Assembly: GCF_022809315.2 (NCBI RefSeq)
Contig: NZ_JAKZJU020000001.1
Coordinates: 1,116,001 to 1,180,000, forward strand
Reading direction: 5' to 3'
Origin: Mesosutterella faecium
Lineage (GTDB): Bacteria; Pseudomonadota; Gammaproteobacteria; Burkholderiales; Burkholderiaceae_F
DNA: 64,000 nucleotides
Shown here: one piece after another, positions 9,332 to 23,151 of the stretch
Layout of the letters: every line of letters begins with the position of its first letter
Position numbering within the stretch: the stretch's first letter is position 1
The notes under the pieces: model-generated
What the model was told of the DNA's origin: nothing
Database searches by the model: none
The model's input: only the letters and a program-made list of their open reading frames with translations
Made by a program: the position numbers and the translations under genes

Positions 9332-9895
9332 ATGGCAGTGGAACGCGATCCCCGTTTTTCGGAGACGAATCTGATCTGGGTGGACCTGGAAATGACCGGC
9401 CTGCAGCCGGAGGTGAACCGCATCATCGAGCTCGGGGCCGTGATCACTGACGCACAGCTCAACATCATCCACGAAGGGCCCGTGATCGCCATTCACCAGA
9501 GCGACGCGGTGCTCGCGGCAATGGACGCGTGGAACCGCAAGACCCACGGCGAGTCAGGACTCGTGCGCCGCGTTCAGGAAAGCACGATCGACGAGGAGCA
9601 GGCCACGGATCTCTGCCTGGAGGTCTTCTCGCGCTTCGTGCCCCCGGGAAAAAGCCCGATGTGCGGCAATACGATCGGACAGGACCGGCGCTTCATGGCC
9701 CGCTGGATGCCCCGGCTCGAGTCCTTCTTCCACTACCGCTCGATCGATGTTTCGACTCTGAAGGAGCTTGCGAGGCGCTGGGCGCCGGAGGCGGTCTGGC
9801 GCTCCGTGAAGTCGACGAAGCACCAGGCGATTTCAGACATCAGGGAGTCGGTCGAGGAGCTGCAGCACTACAGGAAGCTGCTGATGAAGGTCTGA
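9332..9895 (+). CDS. orn: Oligoribonuclease
   Basis: A 187-residue DEDDh 3'-5' exonuclease that degrades the last two to five nucleotides of RNA and pGpG. LIWVDLEMTGL carries the first Asp-Glu pair, MCGNTIGQDRRF the next Asp, and KHQAISDIRES the catalytic His and final Asp. I chose the ATG at 9332 after AGGGAC instead of the start at 9263, because homologues begin a few residues before LIWVDLEMTG. Confidence 0.95.
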   Translation: MAVERDPRFSETNLIWVDLEMTGLQPEVNRIIELGAVITDAQLNIIHEGPVIAIHQSDAVLAAMDAWNRKTHGESGLVRRVQESTIDEEQATDLCLEVFSRFVPPGKSPMCGNTIGQDRRFMARWMPRLESFFHYRSIDVSTLKELARRWAPEAVWRSVKSTKHQAISDIRESVEELQHYRKLLMKV

Positions 9896-10009
9896 GGGCG
9901 GCTTTTCGCTCCTGAAGCAGAAAAAATCGAAGGCCCGGAAGTCCCCGGGCGTCAGGGGAGGCTTCCAGGCCTTTGCGTCGGACGCCCCTTGCGGGGCGGG
10001 GCGCCGCTT

Positions 10010-10648
10010 TTAGAGCTCGTGGATCACAAGATCGCGAGCAAGCCTTGACTTCGGGCGGATCGCGTTGCCGTCGTTGTCGGCGTGGTAGCCGAAGCTCACG
10101 ACGAGCACCGAGGCGAGGCCTTTTTCCCCGAGGCCGAGCTCGCGGAAGTCAAATCCTTCCATGATGGTGGAGTCAATGCCGGCCCCGGCGGTCGCCATGA
10201 CGACGAAGCCGCAGGCGAGGTAGGCCTGGCGGGTGAACCATTCCGTGATTTCGGCCGGGCTGATCTGGTGCAGGCCGACGAAGTGCCGGCGGCCCTGGTC
10301 CTGGGCGCTCTTCAGCTCCGTGTTCGCGTAGCGCCCGTCGAGATCCTCCTTCTCGAGCACGGCCTTCAGGTGCGATTCACGCGCAGCAAGGGGCACCGTG
10401 AAGACCACGACGTGGCTCGCCTTGAGAACCCTCTCCGCATTGAAGCTGAGGACGGCCTTGGCCACTTTGGCCCGGGCCGCCTCCGTCGAGGCGACGAAAT
10501 ATTCAACGGGCTGGTAGTTCACGGAGGAGGGGGCGAGCCGCAGGATTTCCTCAACCTTCGCCCAGTCTTCGGGAGTGATTTTCCGGCTGGGGTCGTAGTG
10601 CTTGGCGGTGTAGCGCTTCTGAACGGTTTCCAAAACGTTGCTGATCAT
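10010..10648 (-). CDS. NfsB-like nitroreductase family protein
   Basis: A 212-residue FMN-dependent NAD(P)H oxidoreductase of the NfsB group. VQKRYTAKHYDPSRKIT near the N terminus holds the FMN-binding Arg and Lys, and LRLAPSSVNYQP is the Ser/Asn FMN loop. The later WFTRQAYLACGFVVMAT and DFRELGLGEKG segments also match. Such enzymes reduce quinones, nitroaromatics or dihydropteridines; the substrate here is unknown. It stands alone, convergent with orn. Confidence 0.85.
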   Translation of the reverse strand: MISNVLETVQKRYTAKHYDPSRKITPEDWAKVEEILRLAPSSVNYQPVEYFVASTEAARAKVAKAVLSFNAERVLKASHVVVFTVPLAARESHLKAVLEKEDLDGRYANTELKSAQDQGRRHFVGLHQISPAEITEWFTRQAYLACGFVVMATAGAGIDSTIMEGFDFRELGLGEKGLASVLVVSFGYHADNDGNAIRPKSRLARDLVIHEL

Positions 10649-10769
10649 GTGTTCCTGTCCTGAAAAAAAGCGGGCCGCGGGACCGCGGCGGCAGGATAAG
10701 TGTAGCGGCGGGGGCGAAACCCCGTCAGGCCGCTCCCGCCCTCTTCCCTGAAAAAGGGCGGCTCGTTTT

Positions 10770-11909
10770 TCAGCCGGCTTTCTTCTGCCCGTCGTCTCCG
10801 TCTTCAGCCGCCTCGCTCACAATTTCCAGCGTCTGCGGGGACTTGGACACGGGCTTGGCGAGCCAGGCCGTAAACAGCGTGGTGCCGAGCGACAGCAGGA
10901 TCGGCCCGAGCAGGATCCCGAGGAAGCCGAAGGCGATGAGGCCGCCGAACACGCCGAGGAAGACGAGCGCCATCGGCAGCGGGGTGCCCCGCGAGATCAG
11001 CAGGGGCTTGAGGAAGTTGTCGACGCTTGAGACCACGCAGGATCCCCAGATCGCGAGGAAGACCGCATAGCCCACCTCCCCCTTGAGGTAGAGCGCGACG
11101 GCAAGCGGCCCCCACACGAAGGGGGGCCCCATCGGAACCATCGAGAGGATGAACACCATGAAGGCGAAGAGCGTCTTGTTGTCGATGCCGCAGATCCAAA
11201 AGCCGATGTAGGCGAGCAGCGCCTGGCCCAGAGCCGTGCCGAAAATCCCGAACACCACCGAGCGGGTCGTGTTCACGAGGATGTTCTGGAACGAGGAGGA
11301 GAGGTTGCCGCCCACTTTTTCAAGAAGGCTCTGGACTTTTTTCGCGAGCGTTTCGCCGTTCCTGTAGAAGATGAAGGCGACGGCCGCGATAAGGAGCAGC
11401 TGCACGATGATGTTCACCACCGAGGCGCTCGAGCTGATCACTCCGCGCGTGAGGGCGGTGCCGGCCTGCTTGATGGCCGAGGCGACTTCGGGGTATTTGA
11501 CTATTTTCCCGAGCGGCTCGTGCAGGTAGGAGCCCACCCAGGGCAGAGAGCTTGCCCAGGCCGGCAGCGGCATGCCCTCGCTCACCCACTCGCGGATGAG
11601 GATGAGGGCGCTCGAGAGCTGCTGCATCGCGAAGATGACGATGAAGGTGAGCGGCAGGATCACCATCACGCCGATGATCAGCACCATGATGGCCGAGGAG
11701 AGCGTCCTGCGGCCCTTCACCAGCGCGTCGACCCGGAGGAAAAAGGGCCAGGTGACCACGCAGAGCATGGCGGAAATCAGGATGGCGGTGGCAAAGGGCG
11801 CGACCACCATGTAGCAGCCGATCGCGATCAGCACGCCGAAGGCGATCTTGATCAGCAGGTCGATGCGGTCGGCCAGGTTTTCCCTGAGTGAATTTAAGGG
11901 GATTCTCAT
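10770..11909 (-). CDS. AI-2E family (UPF0118, PerM/YdiK-like) membrane transporter
   Basis: A 379-residue protein of about eight membrane segments in the AI-2E family. The long periplasmic region after the third segment and the C-terminal block FILSMVPMGPPFVWGP, then VVSSVDNFLKPLLIS, are diagnostic. I chose the ATG at 11909 (MRIPLNSLRENL) because the frame extends upstream into the tRNA-Arg gene and homologues begin just before the first membrane segment; no strong ribosome site marks it. The substrate is uncertain: family members have been linked to quorum signal export, Na+/H+ exchange and others. Confidence 0.8.
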   Translation of the reverse strand: MRIPLNSLRENLADRIDLLIKIAFGVLIAIGCYMVVAPFATAILISAMLCVVTWPFFLRVDALVKGRRTLSSAIMVLIIGVMVILPLTFIVIFAMQQLSSALILIREWVSEGMPLPAWASSLPWVGSYLHEPLGKIVKYPEVASAIKQAGTALTRGVISSSASVVNIIVQLLLIAAVAFIFYRNGETLAKKVQSLLEKVGGNLSSSFQNILVNTTRSVVFGIFGTALGQALLAYIGFWICGIDNKTLFAFMVFILSMVPMGPPFVWGPLAVALYLKGEVGYAVFLAIWGSCVVSSVDNFLKPLLISRGTPLPMALVFLGVFGGLIAFGFLGILLGPILLSLGTTLFTAWLAKPVSKSPQTLEIVSEAAEDGDDGQKKAG

Positions 11910-12049
11910 GAGAGGGCTTTTAGAAATGCACGCGCTTGTTTTTCCGCCCATGGTATCGCGAAACACCGCTTTCGGGGGTCCGGCAAGCAAAGTTCTTTCA
12001 TTTTGAGTAGAATCTATTCCTCGTTTCCGATCGAGGTCGGAAACCGGGC

Positions 12050-12125
12050 GTCCCCGTAGTTCAACTGGATAGAACAAGCCCCTCCTAAGGGTTAGATCCG
12101 GGTTCGAGTCCCAGCGGGGGCACCA
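12050..12125 (+). tRNA. tRNA-Arg (anticodon CCU)
   Basis: A complete 76-nt cloverleaf with encoded CCA. The acceptor stem pairs GTCCCCG with CGGGGGC, the anticodon loop is CTCCTAA giving CCT (CCU), and the T loop TTCGAGT is normal. A hairpin with a T6 tail follows about 70 bases downstream. I found no sign of an integrated element at its 3' end. Confidence 0.95.
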
Positions 12126-12192
12126 TTATTTTTAATAAAATCAATGTGTTAGAAGCACATTTGATTGTGCCCCTTTGTGGGCCGCTTAAGAG

Positions 12193-12228
12193 GCACCGCT
12201 AGGACAATGAGTCTTGGGGTGCTTTTTT
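12193..12228 (+). terminator. Terminator downstream of tRNA-Arg
   Basis: GCACC (12193-12197) pairs with GGTGC (12218-12222), with a weaker inner AGGAC/GTCTT stem, followed directly by a run of six T. This is a likely intrinsic terminator for the tRNA transcript. Confidence 0.6.
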
Positions 12229-12305
12229 ATTGTCCGGCCCCAGGCGTCCGGACGTTCAGCGGCGTGCAGGGGAGAAGGCCCCGGGCCCTGAGGCAGAAAA
12301 GGGCT

Positions 12306-13460
12306 TCAGCCCTCGGACCTGTCCCTGAAGTGCACCAGAAGCGCCGAGCCTCCCATGAGGGCGGCCTGCGCGATGAAGATCCAGAAAACGCCGATCGCGG
12401 CGGTGATCGCGCCAAAGCACACGGGGACGATCGTGTGGGCGGCGTTCCGCATCATGGTGCGAATGCCGAGCGCCTCGCCCACGCGGCCGGCCGGAGCGTT
12501 GTTGTGCAGCAGGGTCATCACGTTGGGCTGGCTCGCGCCCAGTCCGAGGCCGAGCACGAACGCGACGGCCAGCAGCGGCGGCAGGGAAGTGAAGAAGGGA
12601 AAGGCGGCGTAGGCCGCCGCGCCCGCGGAAAGCACGAAGACCATGAACGACCAGGGGCCGATGCGCCTTGACAGGACCGGCATCAGGAAGCGGACGATGA
12701 AGGTCGCGGAATAAAACGACCCGATCAGCCAGCCGATCTGGGTGGCGGAAAGCCCGATTTCATGGCCGTAGACCGGGAACATGAAGTTTTCGAGCTCCCA
12801 GGCCACCGAGACAATGGCCGAGACGATGAGCACTACCCTCAGCTTCGGGTGGCCGAGCAGCTCGAAGGCGCCGCCCCTGCGGTTCCTTTTCTTCACTTCG
12901 CCCCAGGAGGCGGGCACGACCTTCAGGTTGAGGACGAATAAGGAAAAGCCCAGCGCAATGGCCAGCAGCGCCAGCGCGTAAGCCCAGCGGTGGCCGAAGA
13001 GGTCGATGGTGTAGCCCGACAGGACCGGAGCGCACAGGCCCGAGGCGGCGAACCCGACCGCGAGCCAGGAAAAGGCGTCGGTCCTGTGCTCGGGCCGCGA
13101 CAGGCTGCCCATCATCTGCAGCGAGGCCATCTGGATGCACATGAACCCGATGCCGTCCAGAATGCAGCACAGATACAGGGGAACGATCCCGCAGCGGGCC
13201 ATCGGAAAGGAAAAGGGAATGAGCGCTGCCGCGGCGAGGCAGGCCGCGCCCGCCAGAATCGGCTTTCTCGCCCCCGCCCGGTCCATCCACCGCCCGAAGG
13301 GCATGGCGAGGAAGGTGGGGAAAAGCGCGAGCAGGCTCATCATGACGCCGACCTGGAACGCCCCGCCCTGATGCACGAGCGCGTCCAGGCTCACGGTGAC
13401 GCGCATGCAGGCGTAGCCGAACTGCAGCAGCACGCAAAAGGCAATGATGCGGAAGATCAT
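12306..13460 (-). CDS. Major facilitator superfamily transporter
   Basis: A 384-residue MFS permease with twelve predicted membrane segments. The loop between segments 2 and 3 reads GRWMDRAGARKP, the classical MFS signature, and a basic central loop (EVKKRNRRGG) divides the two halves. The substrate cannot be inferred. Its stop lies 180 bases from the tRNA-Arg gene; upstream, 17 bases away on the same strand, is a secreted Ntn-hydrolase gene, so the two may be co-transcribed. Confidence 0.85.
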   Translation of the reverse strand: MIFRIIAFCVLLQFGYACMRVTVSLDALVHQGGAFQVGVMMSLLALFPTFLAMPFGRWMDRAGARKPILAGAACLAAAALIPFSFPMARCGIVPLYLCCILDGIGFMCIQMASLQMMGSLSRPEHRTDAFSWLAVGFAASGLCAPVLSGYTIDLFGHRWAYALALLAIALGFSLFVLNLKVVPASWGEVKKRNRRGGAFELLGHPKLRVVLIVSAIVSVAWELENFMFPVYGHEIGLSATQIGWLIGSFYSATFIVRFLMPVLSRRIGPWSFMVFVLSAGAAAYAAFPFFTSLPPLLAVAFVLGLGLGASQPNVMTLLHNNAPAGRVGEALGIRTMMRNAAHTIVPVCFGAITAAIGVFWIFIAQAALMGGSALLVHFRDRSEG

Positions 13461-13477
13461 GGCGGGCCGCCTTTGCC

Positions 13478-14350
13478 TTATTTCTCAGGCCCTGCCGGCC
13501 GGGCGGTTCCGGCCGGAGCCCCGGGGAAGGGCGTTTCGTCGGCGGACCTGAGCGACTTTGGGTCGTCCTTCCGCTCTTCCCACTCGAGATGCAGCTGCGG
13601 GGCGCCCGAGGCCGGAATCCTCACGGCCATGAAGGCGATCGTCCTCTCCCTGCGCGCTTCGCCCGTGCGCCAGATGCTGTCGTCGGGGCCGGCCGAGCGG
13701 TCGTGGCCCATGGCGATGAAGTCCTGGAGGCTGAAGGCCTTCCGAGAGGCGAGCAGGCTGCGGATGCGGCTCAGCCTCGCGGCGCTGCTTTCTCCGATTT
13801 TTTCGTTGAAGCGCTCCGAGCCGGGCTCGATGTAGTGGTTGGTGTGCGCGGCGGTGCCGTTTTTCACCCGCCGCACCGTGCGCGTAAGGTCCGGCAGCAC
13901 TTCCACGATGGCCACCTCCGTGCGGTCGGCCAGGATGAAGTTCGCGGGATGGTCGAACACCTCCTTTGCCGCAAGCGCCTCCTCGACCGTTGCGCAGCGC
14001 TCCATCAGGTACTCCAGAGGTCGCTCGCCCGCGGGGCCCCTGAAGCGGGGGTAGGAAAGCCGCTTTTTCTTCGGGACGGATCCGGCGGTGGAAAGCCCTG
14101 CGGCCAGCCCCGCGCTGTTGATCCCCATATTGAAGGTGGGGCGCTTCCCGACAAAGAGCCCCCGGTATGCGTATCCCTTTTCGGGGACGACGGTGCGCAG
14201 CACCTGGCTGCCCGGCAGCTGGTCGCGGACCTTGGCCATGAGCGTGCCGCCGCCTGCGGCTGCGCCCGCGGCTCCGTAGAGCGTGCAGGGCAGAGCCGCG
14301 GGCGAGGCGGCGAGAAGGAAGAGGGATAAAAGAGCGGGTTTCATTCTCAT
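13478..14350 (-). CDS. Exported Ntn hydrolase, C45/acyl-CoA:6-APA acyltransferase-like
   Basis: A 290-residue exported protein. A signal peptide (residues 1-21, ending PAALP) is followed by Cys22 in CTLYGAAGAAAGGGTLMAKVRD (motif CTLYGAAG), the pattern of an N-terminal cysteine nucleophile exposed by signal cleavage. Downstream NMGINSAGLAAGLST and the TNHY segment fit the C45/linear amide C-N hydrolase fold. It probably hydrolyses or transfers an acyl group from an amide in the periplasm; the substrate is unknown. It lies just upstream of the MFS gene on the same strand. Confidence 0.7.
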   Translation of the reverse strand: MRMKPALLSLFLLAASPAALPCTLYGAAGAAAGGGTLMAKVRDQLPGSQVLRTVVPEKGYAYRGLFVGKRPTFNMGINSAGLAAGLSTAGSVPKKKRLSYPRFRGPAGERPLEYLMERCATVEEALAAKEVFDHPANFILADRTEVAIVEVLPDLTRTVRRVKNGTAAHTNHYIEPGSERFNEKIGESSAARLSRIRSLLASRKAFSLQDFIAMGHDRSAGPDDSIWRTGEARRERTIAFMAVRIPASGAPQLHLEWEERKDDPKSLRSADETPFPGAPAGTARPAGPEK

Positions 14351-14518
14351 GGCGCATCGTTTCCGAGAGGGGCTCAGCCCATCATAGTCCCGGTCCGTCC
14401 GCTTCAGGGCCTCCGGGAGCCGTTAAACTAAAGTTTTTAGCAATGAGAGGGCAGGGTGCGCGCGGACGGCCCGCGCAGAAGCACTCCGGGCCCGTGGCAA
14501 GAGAAGGGCAGCACAGCA

Positions 14519-17309
<2,791 letters not shown>

Positions 17310-17331
17310 TGCCGGCCAAGGACAAACGCTT

Positions 17332-19842
<2,511 letters not shown>

Positions 19843-19899
19843 GCAGAGGGGTCCGGGCGGCGGGCCGCCCCGCACCGCCCGGCAAGGTGAATTGGACAG

Positions 19900-21798
19900 A
19901 TGAAAAACGGCCAGATCAAATTTCGCAGCCTCTCGATGAGGCTGCTCGCGCTCACGGCTCTGTGGGTGTCCTTTGTGGTGGGGGTGGTGGGCTATACGAT
20001 GCTGCTCAGCTGGAACTCGGAGTCTTCGGCGGCGGCTGTGAACCAGATCTATGAAATCAAGCTGAGTTTCCACAAGGCAGGGGTCTTCGCCAACCCCGGC
20101 TATTCGCCCGAGATGCTCAACGAGGAGATCAGCCATACGGAGAAGCTGCTCGACGGCCTGAGCGAGGAGAACTTCTGGAAGCCCTTCAAGCTGCCCAACA
20201 CGCCGCAGGTGAAGGAGGGAATCGACCGCGTGCGCCTCATCTGGCTCAATGAGGTGAAGACGCGGCTGGTCAACAAGCAGCGCACGGGCCTGGTTTTCAA
20301 CTCCTCCGCCTTCCACGAGTACATCGGCGCGCTCGATTACCTGAAGAACATCATCGAAAGCTACCGGCAGAGCTACATCGAGCAGATGCGCTACCTGCAG
20401 GTGCTCATCATGCTGCTGGCGATCGGCAGCCTCTTTGTCATCCTCTACCTGCTTAACGTCTGGGTGATCCGCCCGGTGCAGGCGCTGGGCAAGGTGATAG
20501 GCCAGGTGACGGCCGGAGACCTGTCGGCGCGCGTGCACATCGGCCGCAGCGACGAATTCGGGCAGATCGGCGAGGGCTTCAACCGGATGACCGCGAGGCT
20601 CGAGGACCTGTACAACAACCTCGAAGAGAAGGTGGCCGAAAAGACCGCCTCGGTGCAGGAAAAGAACACGAATCTTGCCCAGCTCTACGAGATGACCACC
20701 TTCCTGAGCCAGTCCAACGGGATTGAGGACATGGCCGAAGGGTTCCTCGAGCGCATCCGCAGCTACACCAAGGCCGACGCCTGCGCCGTCCGGCTCTTCG
20801 ACAGCGCGAGCGACAGGCTGCCGTTCGCCGCCTCGATCGGGCTCTCCGGCCAGTACCTCGACGTCGCCACCCGGGAACCCAACGAAAACAATCCGGTGCG
20901 CGAGGCCTTCTCCAAGCCTCTGCCCACGCGCTTCGAGCTTTCCTCCATCAGCACCGACGGGGCGAGGCTGCTCATGAGCGAGGGTTTTGCCTGCGCCTAT
21001 ATCTTCCACCTGAGAAACGGGCAGAACAACCTCGGCATCTTTGAGCTCGAGTTCAAGGATGACCGTGACATTCCTTCGCCCGCCTTCCGTCAGCTCGAAT
21101 CCTTCGGCACGCATCTGGGAATCGCGGTCGAAAACTACCGGCTCAACGAGCGCGAGCGCCAGTTCGCCGTGGTCCAGGAGCGCACATTCATGGCCCAGGG
21201 GCTGCACGATTCGATCGCGCAGACGCTCTCCTTCCTCAACATGCAGGTGCAGCTGCTCGAGTCGTCGCTCGCGAGCAACGACCGTCCGATGGTGGCCGAG
21301 TGCGTGAAGCAGATCAAGGCCGGCGTTCAGGAGAGCTACGAGAATGTGCGTGAGCTGCTGCTCAACTTCCGGGAAAAGATCCACAAGGAGGACTTCAAGA
21401 CCGCGCTGCTCACGGTGACCCGGCGCTTCGAGGCGCAGTCCGGCGTCGAGGCCCGCGTCGTGATCAACGGCAGCGGCCCGCACCTCACGGAAAAGCAGAA
21501 GCTGCAGATCACCTTCATCGTTCAGGAGGCGCTGTCCAACGTGCGCAAGCATGCGAAGGCGAAGCATGCGGAGGTGAGGGTGGAGAACCACGAGGATTTC
21601 ACCGCCTCAGTGACCGACGACGGGGTCGGCATCGACCGCAGGCTGGCCGAGGCGCGGCGCGCGAGGCACGTGGGCCTGTCGATCATGGAGGAGCGGGCGA
21701 AGAAGATCGGGGCGAAGCTCACGATCGAGTCCGAGCCCGGGCGCGGCACCTGCGTGAAGGTCTTTCTGCCCGCCGCGGCGCGGGCAGCGGCTTCTTAA
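19900..21798 (+). CDS. NarX/NarQ-like sensor histidine kinase (orphan)
   Basis: A 632-residue membrane kinase. Two membrane segments (about residues 14-34 and 168-190) flank a periplasmic helical region of about 130 residues. A HAMP domain, a coiled coil, a GAF-like domain (about 265-420), the HisKA_3 box with the phospho-acceptor in QGLHDSIAQTLSF, and an ATPase domain (EALSNVRKHAKAKHAEV, DDGVGIDRR, GLSIMEERAKKIGA) follow. This is the NarX architecture. The N-terminal periplasmic helix lacks an obvious nitrate P-box. No NarL-like regulator is adjacent: parC is upstream and gluQ is convergent. Confidence 0.85.
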   Translation: MKNGQIKFRSLSMRLLALTALWVSFVVGVVGYTMLLSWNSESSAAAVNQIYEIKLSFHKAGVFANPGYSPEMLNEEISHTEKLLDGLSEENFWKPFKLPNTPQVKEGIDRVRLIWLNEVKTRLVNKQRTGLVFNSSAFHEYIGALDYLKNIIESYRQSYIEQMRYLQVLIMLLAIGSLFVILYLLNVWVIRPVQALGKVIGQVTAGDLSARVHIGRSDEFGQIGEGFNRMTARLEDLYNNLEEKVAEKTASVQEKNTNLAQLYEMTTFLSQSNGIEDMAEGFLERIRSYTKADACAVRLFDSASDRLPFAASIGLSGQYLDVATREPNENNPVREAFSKPLPTRFELSSISTDGARLLMSEGFACAYIFHLRNGQNNLGIFELEFKDDRDIPSPAFRQLESFGTHLGIAVENYRLNERERQFAVVQERTFMAQGLHDSIAQTLSFLNMQVQLLESSLASNDRPMVAECVKQIKAGVQESYENVRELLLNFREKIHKEDFKTALLTVTRRFEAQSGVEARVVINGSGPHLTEKQKLQITFIVQEALSNVRKHAKAKHAEVRVENHEDFTASVTDDGVGIDRRLAEARRARHVGLSIMEERAKKIGAKLTIESEPGRGTCVKVFLPAAARAAAS

Positions 21799-21833
21799 AA
21801 AAAGCGGAGGCCGCAGGCCGGGGGCTCTGTCCT

Positions 21834-22700
21834 TCAGCCGCCCCAGCGGCCGGCCCAGATCGGGATGGCCGCCCTGAGGAAGGCCTGGGGCGAGCCGGCT
21901 CCGATTCTCGGAAAGTCCAGCCCCGCCCAGGCCCGCTCGAGGCAGCCCATGGTGTCGTCCTCGGGCAGGGGCGCGGCCCCCGCCTGCTTCGAGAGCTTTT
22001 CCCCCCTTTCGTTCAGGACAAGCGGAAGGTGCAGGTAACGCGGCTGCGGCAGCCCGAGCGCCCTCTGCAGCGCGATCTGGCGTGGCGTGTTGTCGAGCAG
22101 ATCCTCGCCCCGCACGATATCGGTGACGCCCTGGAAGCCGTCGTCCACCACCACTGCGAGCTGGTAGGCGGGCAGGCCGTCCGCGCGGCGGATGATGAAG
22201 TCTCCCAGCTCGCTTTCCAGCCTCTGGACAAAGGGGCCGCGGCGCCGGTCCGTGAACGCGACCGGTTCGTCGTCGACCCTCAGGCGTATCGAGCGCACGG
22301 GGCGCCCCCCTGTGCCGTTCCTGCACAGACCGGGATAGACCGCGGGATTGCCGCCGTGGATGCGATGCCAGTCAAGGATTTCATGGCGCGAGCAGGCGCA
22401 GCCGTAAGCCATTCCTTTTCCAAGCAGGCGGCTGAGTGCCTCCCGGTAGGCCCCGAGCCTGTCGTGCTGCCAGAGCACGGGCTCGTCCGAGGCCAGGCCG
22501 AAGCGGGCAAGCGTCTGCAGGATCTTCTCGCCCGCGCCCGGGATGTCGCGGAAGGGATCGATGTCCTCGATCCGCACAAGCCAGAGGCCGCCGTGGGCCC
22601 GGGCATCCAGCCACGAGGCGAGGGCGGCAAGGAGGCTGCCCGCGTGCAGCAGCCCCGTGGGCGACGGGGCGAAGCGGCCCCGGTAGGCCGGCTGCGCCAT
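21834..22700 (-). CDS. gluQ: Glutamyl-Q tRNA(Asp) synthetase
   Basis: A 288-residue truncated glutamyl-tRNA synthetase paralogue that glutamylates queuosine in tRNA-Asp. RFAPSPTGLLHAGSLLAAL holds the HIGH-equivalent, KLSKQ is the KMSKS-equivalent, and a cysteine cluster (YGCACSRHEI, then YPGLCRNG) binds zinc. The anticodon-binding domain is absent, as expected. Its start codon overlaps the stop of the upstream gene (TGATG at 22702-22698 on the minus strand), so they are translationally coupled. Confidence 0.9.
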   Translation of the reverse strand: MAQPAYRGRFAPSPTGLLHAGSLLAALASWLDARAHGGLWLVRIEDIDPFRDIPGAGEKILQTLARFGLASDEPVLWQHDRLGAYREALSRLLGKGMAYGCACSRHEILDWHRIHGGNPAVYPGLCRNGTGGRPVRSIRLRVDDEPVAFTDRRRGPFVQRLESELGDFIIRRADGLPAYQLAVVVDDGFQGVTDIVRGEDLLDNTPRQIALQRALGLPQPRYLHLPLVLNERGEKLSKQAGAAPLPEDDTMGCLERAWAGLDFPRIGAGSPQAFLRAAIPIWAGRWGG

Positions 22701-23110
22701 CAGAGGCGAGCCGCCCCGAAGCGGCCGAGGACGTAAAGAGCGACGCTGGCGGCCGCGACCTCCGCCACTGCGCCCGGAAGGTCTTCGGCCTCGAGCACGG
22801 GAATGCCGAATTCGCCCGCCTCGTTCATCATGAGCACGCTTTCCTCGTAGGAAGCCTTGAGAAAGGCTGTCACGGCCGCATCGGAGGGATCCGCCCCAGC
22901 TTCGTCAAGGAGCCCCGAGGCGCCGCCTCCGTCGTCAACCTTCCAGCCGCCGGTCTCCGAGTCCGGTGCCACGTACACCATCACCTCTTCGCCCGTGCCG
23001 GGGTAGGTGTTCGGGAACCGAAGGGCGAGCGTCTCGTTTTCTTCATCCCAGAGGGACTGCGCGGGAATGCCGCCGGCGGCGAGTCCGGCTAAGGGTTCGG
23101 GCATGGCCAT
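22700..23110 (-). CDS. Small acidic hypothetical protein, DUF1828-like
   Basis: A 136-residue acidic protein without signal or membrane segments. The segment VMVYVAPDSETGGWKVDDGGGASGLLDEA (key part WKVDDGG, near residue 57) resembles the DUF1828 pattern, in which a beta hairpin is followed by a Asp-Asp-Gly turn. I am not sure of the family. It is coupled to gluQ by a TGATG overlap, and its function is unknown. Confidence 0.55.
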   Translation of the reverse strand: MAMPEPLAGLAAGGIPAQSLWDEENETLALRFPNTYPGTGEEVMVYVAPDSETGGWKVDDGGGASGLLDEAGADPSDAAVTAFLKASYEESVLMMNEAGEFGIPVLEAEDLPGAVAEVAAASVALYVLGRFGAARL

Positions 23111-23151
23111 GGCTGAAAGGCTCCTTTTTTGGCTCGGGCAGGCAGGAAAAG

